Shown here: positions 6,189-10,316 of the stretch, one piece after another
Layout: each line of letters opens with the position of its first letter
Position numbering within the stretch: the stretch's first letter is position 1
The notes under the pieces: generated by a model
Seen by the model: only the letters and a program-made list of their open reading frames with translations
Told to the model about the DNA's origin: nothing
Database searches by the model: none
Assembly (NCBI GenBank): GCA_021850085.1
Contig: JAJZRZ010000041.1
Span: 1-10,316, forward strand
DNA length: 10,316 bases
Reading direction: 5' to 3'
Origin: Actinomycetes bacterium
GTDB taxonomy: Bacteria > Actinomycetota > Coriobacteriia > Anaerosomatales > Anaerosomataceae
Position numbers and translations under genes: made by a program

Positions 6189-8218
6189 CGCGCGATGCCA
6201 TCGTGACGCCGCGTTCGGTCACCAACGACTACCCCGGGGGCGTGGCCGGGTTCGTCCAGAAGGCGCGCTCGCTGCTGACGGGAGCCGCCATTACCGCGCG
6301 GGCCGCACGCCGGCCGCCGGTGACGGTGCGTTACCCGGCTGAGAAGCTCACCGTGAGTCCGCGTTGGCGCGGCGCGTTGCGACTGCGAGGGTTGCTCGGG
6401 CGTGACGGGATCGAGCTGCTCACAGCGCAATCGCCGGCGTACAACTCCGTCATCGATGGGCTGCGTCGTTCCGAGCGCCTGCCCGGATGTGTGGGCAACT
6501 GCCCGGCCAACGTGGATGCCCGCGGACAATCCTTCCTCATCGCGGACGACCGCGTCGCCGAGGCATACGAGCTAGTGCGCCAGCGCAACATCATGCCGGG
6601 CGTGCTCGGCAGGATATGTCATCACCCGTGCGAGACCGCCTGCCGCCGCAACCATTATGACGAGCCCATCGCGATTCGCCCGTTGCACCGCTTCGCTTAC
6701 GAGCAGTTCCAGGAGTTTCGTCCCGAGCGCCTTGCGCGGTTCGAGAACACACGCGGCAAGCGCGTGGCCATCATCGGGTCGGGTCCCTCGGGGCTTGCGG
6801 CCGCGCTCGACCTCATGCGCCTCGGCTACGGCGTGTCGGTCTACGAGAAGGACGCTGCTGCCGGCGGCGCACTGCGAACCGGCGTGCCAGCGTACCGCCT
6901 GCCGCGCGACGTGCTCGCGCGCGAGGTGGCGGACCTGGTCGAGATGGGGATGGAGCTGCATTGCGGCGTGGAGGTGGGGGTGCAGATTCCGCTTGCCGAG
7001 CTGATCACCCGATACGACGCCGTGCTGCTCGCGGTAGGCCTGCAGACCAGCCGCATCCTGCCGCTTCCCGGTGCTGAGGCCGAGGGCGTTCGAGGCGCAC
7101 TCGAGTTCCTCCGGGCCGGCAACGGGACTGGCGAGGCGGGCGTGCAGGGAAAGCGAGTGCTTGTCATCGGCGGTGGCAACGTAGCCGTGGACGTGGCCCG
7201 CGTTGCGCTGCGCGTGGGCGCCTCGGAGGTTCGACTCGCATCGCTCGAGTCCTCCGAGGAGGTGCCCGCGCATCCGTGGGAGATCGAAGAGGCGCTCGAC
7301 GAAGGCGTCATCATGACCTGCTCGGTGGGTCCGGAAGAGGTCCTGGCCGAGGACGGTCGTGTCGTGGGCATGCGGGTGCGCGAGTGCCTGTCGGTCTTCG
7401 ACGAGACCGGCCGCTTCGCGCCGCAGTTCGGCGAGAGCCTCACCAATATTGCCTGCGACGTGGTGGTGTTCGCCATCGGTCAGTCGGCGGCTCTCGACGC
7501 GCTCGCCAGCGACTCGGACGTCAAGGTCACCGAGCAGGGGAGGCTCGTTGTGGACGGCTCGGCCTTCACCACCTCGGCGGAAGGCGTTTTCGCGTGCGGC
7601 GAGGTGGTGACCGGACCTGGCAGCGCCATCGGCTCGATCGCGGCCGGCCACGAGGCCGCCATCTCGATCCACCGCCACCTTGAGAGCATCCCGGTCGACG
7701 CGTCGGACCGCGTCCGGCGTCCCGTTCCCACCTACGCCAGGTACGCCGAGGTCGACCTGCGGCTCGTGGAGGACCTCCGACGCCGGGCGGTCATGCCCCT
7801 CGCCGATGCCGAGGAGCGCGCGCGGGATTTCCGTGAGGTGGAGCTTGGGCTGTCTCGAGATCACGCGATGGCCGAGGCCGCGCGTTGTCTGCGCTGCGAG
7901 TCTGAGATCTGCGTGGGGTGCACCTTCTGCGCACGCACATGTCCGGACCTCGCGCTCATGGTTGAGCGCGACGACACGCCGGGCGCGCGGTGCCTGACGC
8001 GGTACGAGCTCGACCTCACGCTGTGCAGCTTCTGCGGCTTGTGCGCCGAGCAGTGCCCCACCGGCGCGCTCGTGCACACCGGCCAGTACGAACTCGCGTT
8101 CTACAGCAGGGAGTTCATGACCTTCGACGCCGCCGAGATGCTGCGCGACCCCGGCGGTACTCGTGCCACTGGCGCGGATGCGTCTCGGCATGCATCCGAA
8201 GGGGGTGCCGCCGAGTGA
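6185..8218 (+). CDS. nuoI: NuoI ferredoxin subunit with an inserted GltD-like NAD(P)H dehydrogenase module
   Basis: The 677-residue product joins two families in a nested way. Residues 18-77 are the NuoI N-terminal segment: a membrane-surface helix, then VTVRYPAEK, PRWRG and RDGIE. Residues about 80-567 are a complete GltD-type module: an iron-sulfur N-domain (Cys102, 106, 145, 149, 153), an FAD Rossmann motif GSGPSG (198-203), an NAD(P) motif GGGNVAVD (329-336) and the C-terminal FAD motif near CGE (471-473). NuoI then resumes: CVGCTFCARTCP (576-587), YELDLTLCSFCGLCAEQCP (607-625) and the NuoI-typical tail YELAFYSREFM. Both Cx2Cx2Cx3CP clusters are complete. Likely reaction: NAD(P)H oxidation at FAD, with electrons passed through N6a/N6b-like clusters to NuoB. 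GTG 6185 overlaps the nuoH stop; no ribosome site is evident, so translation probably depends on coupling. The frame is open upstream to 5762, but that part is nuoH in another frame. No gltB is present. Confidence 0.9.
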   Translation: MTRDAIVTPRSVTNDYPGGVAGFVQKARSLLTGAAITARAARRPPVTVRYPAEKLTVSPRWRGALRLRGLLGRDGIELLTAQSPAYNSVIDGLRRSERLPGCVGNCPANVDARGQSFLIADDRVAEAYELVRQRNIMPGVLGRICHHPCETACRRNHYDEPIAIRPLHRFAYEQFQEFRPERLARFENTRGKRVAIIGSGPSGLAAALDLMRLGYGVSVYEKDAAAGGALRTGVPAYRLPRDVLAREVADLVEMGMELHCGVEVGVQIPLAELITRYDAVLLAVGLQTSRILPLPGAEAEGVRGALEFLRAGNGTGEAGVQGKRVLVIGGGNVAVDVARVALRVGASEVRLASLESSEEVPAHPWEIEEALDEGVIMTCSVGPEEVLAEDGRVVGMRVRECLSVFDETGRFAPQFGESLTNIACDVVVFAIGQSAALDALASDSDVKVTEQGRLVVDGSAFTTSAEGVFACGEVVTGPGSAIGSIAAGHEAAISIHRHLESIPVDASDRVRRPVPTYARYAEVDLRLVEDLRRRAVMPLADAEERARDFREVELGLSRDHAMAEAARCLRCESEICVGCTFCARTCPDLALMVERDDTPGARCLTRYELDLTLCSFCGLCAEQCPTGALVHTGQYELAFYSREFMTFDAAEMLRDPGGTRATGADASRHASEGGAAE

Positions 8219-8709
8219 GCGCCCACGACCTCGCTGTGGCCTCAGCCGCCGCACTCGTGCTGGCGGGGGCCGCAGGCACCGCGCTCGCCCGCAGCGCCAC
8301 CCGCCTCGTGCTGTCGCTCGGCGCCTTCCTGCTGGGCGTGGCGCTGTGCTTCTTGGCCCTTGGCAGCCCGCTGCTCGCCGCGGCGCAGGTGTTCGTCTAC
8401 ATCGGCGGTGTGCTCGTGCTCGTCCTGTTCGCGCTGATGGTCGTCGGGCGCGGGGACGGGGAGTCGCCCCGCGTCGAGTCGCGACACGATCCCGGTGCCG
8501 CTCTTGTGGCGCTCGGGCTGTTCGTCGTGCTCGCCATCGTTACACCGAAGCGTCCGAGCGGCATCGCCCCGCCGGAGATGGTGAGCCCGTTGGCTGTAGC
8601 GGACGTGCTTCTCGGCTCCGGCATCGTGGCCTTCGAGCTCGCCGGCGTGCTCTTGTTGGCTGCACTGCTCGCCGTCCTTGTGATCGTGAAGAGCGGTGGC
8701 GAGCGATGA
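8215..8709 (+). CDS. nuoJ: NADH-quinone oxidoreductase subunit J
   Basis: The 164-residue membrane protein is NuoJ, which lies between NuoH and the antiporter-like subunits and carries the pi-bulge helix linked to coupling. Hydrophobic segments lie at about 5-24, 29-49, 54-78, 95-110 and 133-158, the family's five helices. The third carries the signature AAQVFVYIGGVLVLVLFALM, with Tyr62 and the GG pair at the flexible point. The soluble loop at 79-94 is charged, as usual. GTG 8215 overlaps the stop of the NuoI/GltD gene (GTGA), with GGGGGTG (8201-8207) as ribosome site. Its stop overlaps nuoK as ATGA. Sequence conservation in NuoJ is low, so the call leans partly on gene order, but the helix-3 motif is good. 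Confidence 0.92.
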   Translation: MSAHDLAVASAAALVLAGAAGTALARSATRLVLSLGAFLLGVALCFLALGSPLLAAAQVFVYIGGVLVLVLFALMVVGRGDGESPRVESRHDPGAALVALGLFVVLAIVTPKRPSGIAPPEMVSPLAVADVLLGSGIVAFELAGVLLLAALLAVLVIVKSGGER

Positions 8710-8996
8710 TCCTCACCGTCGCCTGCGCGGGCGCGTTCGCGCTCGGCGTGTACGCGGTGCTGGTGCGCCGCGAGATCATCGGCATCCTCGCAGGCGCGGA
8801 GCTGATGCTCGGGGCTGCCGCGGTCCAGCTTCTGGTCGCAGGCTCTGGGGAATTCGCGGCCGGTGCCTCATCCTTCGGCCTCATCCTGCTCGTGGTGGCG
8901 GCAGCCGAGGCGGTGGTGGGGCTCGCACTCATCGTGACCGCGTACCGTCGCGCCAAGCGCTCTCGCATCGAGGAGTTCGGGGAGGTGTCGGGCTGA
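8706..8996 (+). CDS. nuoK: NADH-quinone oxidoreductase subunit K (MrpC-like proton channel subunit)
   Basis: The 96-residue protein has three hydrophobic helices and is a standard-length NuoK. The two membrane-buried glutamates that carry protons in this subunit are both present: Glu32 in AGAELMLGAA and Glu68 in VVAAAEAVVGLALIV. They are 36 residues apart, as in E. coli NuoK (Glu36/Glu72), so proton translocation through the E-channel should be intact. The C-terminus is basic (YRRAKRSR) before an acidic end. The ATG at 8706 overlaps the nuoJ stop (ATGA). Its own stop shares one base with the nuoL start (TGATG). Confidence 0.95.
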   Translation: MILTVACAGAFALGVYAVLVRREIIGILAGAELMLGAAAVQLLVAGSGEFAAGASSFGLILLVVAAAEAVVGLALIVTAYRRAKRSRIEEFGEVSG

Positions 8997-10316
8997 TGCT
9001 CCCGTTCCAACTCGTGCCGCTCGTCTCCGCCGCCGCCGCGGTTCTCATCGCCGCGGGAGGTTCGCGCGCCGTACGCTTCAGCCGGTGGCTCACCCTCGCA
9101 GGCCCCGTATCGGCCGTGGTTGTCGGTGGACAGCAGCTGTCGGCTGTCGGCGGTGAATCGCGCGCGCCGTTCATCGGCCTCACGCGAACGTCTTCGGTCG
9201 AATGGCTGCCATCGATGGCCGTCGGCACCGCGATGGACACGATAGGTGCGGTCATGCTTCTCACCGTCGGCGTCGTGGCAGCGATGGTGACCGTTTTCTC
9301 CCTCGGGTACATGGCCGAGGATCGCGCGCAGACACGATACTTCGCACTTCTCTGTGCGTTCACCAGCGCCATGAGCGCGCTCGTGATCGCGGACAGCCTG
9401 CTCGGCCTGTTCATGGCGTGGGAACTCGTTGGCGCGTGCAGCTACCTGCTCATCGGCTTCTGGTTCCGGAAGCCCCCCGCCGCTCGCGCAGCGATGAAGG
9501 CCTTCCTCGTGACTCGTGTAGGGGACGTCGGATTGCTTCTCGCCCTGGCGCTGCTGTGGCAGGCCACGGGCACTCTCGAGCTGGAGGGTGTGGTCTCCGG
9601 GCTGCCGCTTCTTCCGGGGTCCACGGTCAACGCGGTCGCGCTCCTGCTGTTCGTCGGTGCCGCGGGCAAGTCGGCGCAGTTCCCACTGCACGTGTGGCTG
9701 CCGGACGCGATGGAGGGCCCGACTCCGGTCTCGGCGCTCATCCATGCCGCGACGATGGTGGCCGCGGGCGTGTTCCTGGTGGTGCGTTTGTGGCCCGTCT
9801 TCGAAGCCGCCCCGGCCGTCCTCGACGTGGTCCTCGCCATTGGCGCGCTCACCGCTCTTGGCGCGGCGAGTGCGGCCATCGCCCAACATGACATCAAGCG
9901 GATGCTCGCTTACTCGACCATCAGTCAGCTCGGATTCATGTTCGCGGCGCTCGGGGCTGGTGCGTGGCAGGCTGCTTACTTTCACCTCGTGACACACGCG
10001 GCATTCAAGTCGCTGCTCTTTCTCGCTGCGGGCAGTGTCGTCCACGAATCGGGTACGCAGGACATGCGCCAGCTGGGAGGCGTGCGCCGCCGGATGCCGG
10101 TGACGGCTGCCGCGTGGATTGTCGGCGTCGCCGCGTTGAGCGGACTGCCGCCATTGTCAGGTTTCTTCTCCAAAGACGCGGTGCTGTACGCGGTGTGGGT
10201 GGACGCGCCGGCGGCTGGCGTTGCCTTGTTCTTCGCGAGCGCGTGCACCGCCTTCTACGCGCTGCGTGCGACACGCGTCACGCTGTTCGGCACCCCTCGC
10301 TCCAGTGGTCATGCGC
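8996..10316 (+). CDS. nuoL: NADH-quinone oxidoreductase subunit L, 3' end cut by the window
   Basis: The ATG at 8996 shares one base with the nuoK stop, and GGGGAGGTG (8979-8987) lies upstream. The frame stays open to the window edge, giving the first 440 residues of an expected 600-odd. This is the distal antiporter-like pump subunit. Key proton-path residues are present: Glu143 in MAWELVGACSYLLIGFW, Lys225 in GAAGKSAQFPLHVWLPDAM, the PTPVSALIHAATMVAAG block (242-258), the HDIKRMLAYSTISQLGFM block, the HAAFK pair His334/Lys338, and Lys393 in GFFSKD. The missing part would contain the last transmembrane helices and the long lateral helix. It is NuoL rather than a stand-alone Mrp antiporter subunit because of its position and motif set. 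nuoM and nuoN are expected next, outside the window. Confidence 0.95.
   Translation, partial: MLPFQLVPLVSAAAAVLIAAGGSRAVRFSRWLTLAGPVSAVVVGGQQLSAVGGESRAPFIGLTRTSSVEWLPSMAVGTAMDTIGAVMLLTVGVVAAMVTVFSLGYMAEDRAQTRYFALLCAFTSAMSALVIADSLLGLFMAWELVGACSYLLIGFWFRKPPAARAAMKAFLVTRVGDVGLLLALALLWQATGTLELEGVVSGLPLLPGSTVNAVALLLFVGAAGKSAQFPLHVWLPDAMEGPTPVSALIHAATMVAAGVFLVVRLWPVFEAAPAVLDVVLAIGALTALGAASAAIAQHDIKRMLAYSTISQLGFMFAALGAGAWQAAYFHLVTHAAFKSLLFLAAGSVVHESGTQDMRQLGGVRRRMPVTAAAWIVGVAALSGLPPLSGFFSKDAVLYAVWVDAPAAGVALFFASACTAFYALRATRVTLFGTPRSSGHA

Noticed and set aside
6416..7885. Glutamate synthase small subunit as a stand-alone function
   Set aside because: No large-subunit gltB is nearby, the module is flanked on both sides by NuoI sequence in one frame, and it sits between nuoH and nuoJ.
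6572..8254. Long open frame of 560 codons on the minus strand
   Set aside because: It lies opposite the NuoI/GltD gene, whose plus-strand product has clear cofactor motifs. The antisense translation is His/Arg-rich with no recognisable domain, a usual by-product of GC-rich codon use.

Overview
The window is a gene-dense, GC-rich bacterial segment. It looks like a deep-branching, probably anaerobic or facultatively anaerobic actinobacterium of Coriobacteriia or a related type. That placement is an inference from base composition, the abundance of GTG starts, the tight GTGA junctions and a probable leaderless start; no marker gene fixes the taxon.

Layout, all genes on the plus strand. Positions 1-186 are an AT-richer non-coding stretch with overlapping inverted repeats. 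Next is a small orphan protein (187-579). A double-ATPase ABC-F ribosome-associated protein follows (608-2620), apparently with its own leaderless promoter. A 155-base regulatory gap (2621-2775) carries a perfect 9+9 dyad resembling a Rex redox-repressor operator. The dyad lies across the -35 of a good promoter. From 2776 to the right edge runs one tightly coupled respiratory operon: nuoA-nuoB-nuoC-nuoD-nuoH-[nuoI with an inserted flavoprotein]-nuoJ-nuoK-nuoL. NuoL is cut by the window end; nuoM and nuoN are expected beyond it.

The main discovery is the gene at 6185-8218. It starts with the membrane-anchoring N-terminal segment of NuoI. At the exact point where NuoI would enter its first Cys cluster it switches to a complete GltD-like module (iron-sulfur N-domain plus FAD and NAD(P) Rossmann domains, about 490 residues). 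It then resumes as the normal NuoI two-[4Fe-4S] ferredoxin with the NuoI C-terminal sequence. The operon has no nuoE, nuoF or nuoG between nuoD and nuoH. The natural reading is that a single-polypeptide pyridine-nucleotide dehydrogenase, built into subunit I, replaces the canonical NADH-input module. Electrons would pass from NAD(P)H to FAD, to the N6a/N6b-like clusters in the same chain, to N2 in NuoB, and to quinone in the NuoB/NuoD/NuoH pocket. NuoJ, K and L (with M and N) would pump ions. A residue at the usual NADPH-discriminating position suggests NADH rather than NADPH. A Rex-like operator sensing the NADH/NAD+ ratio would fit this role.
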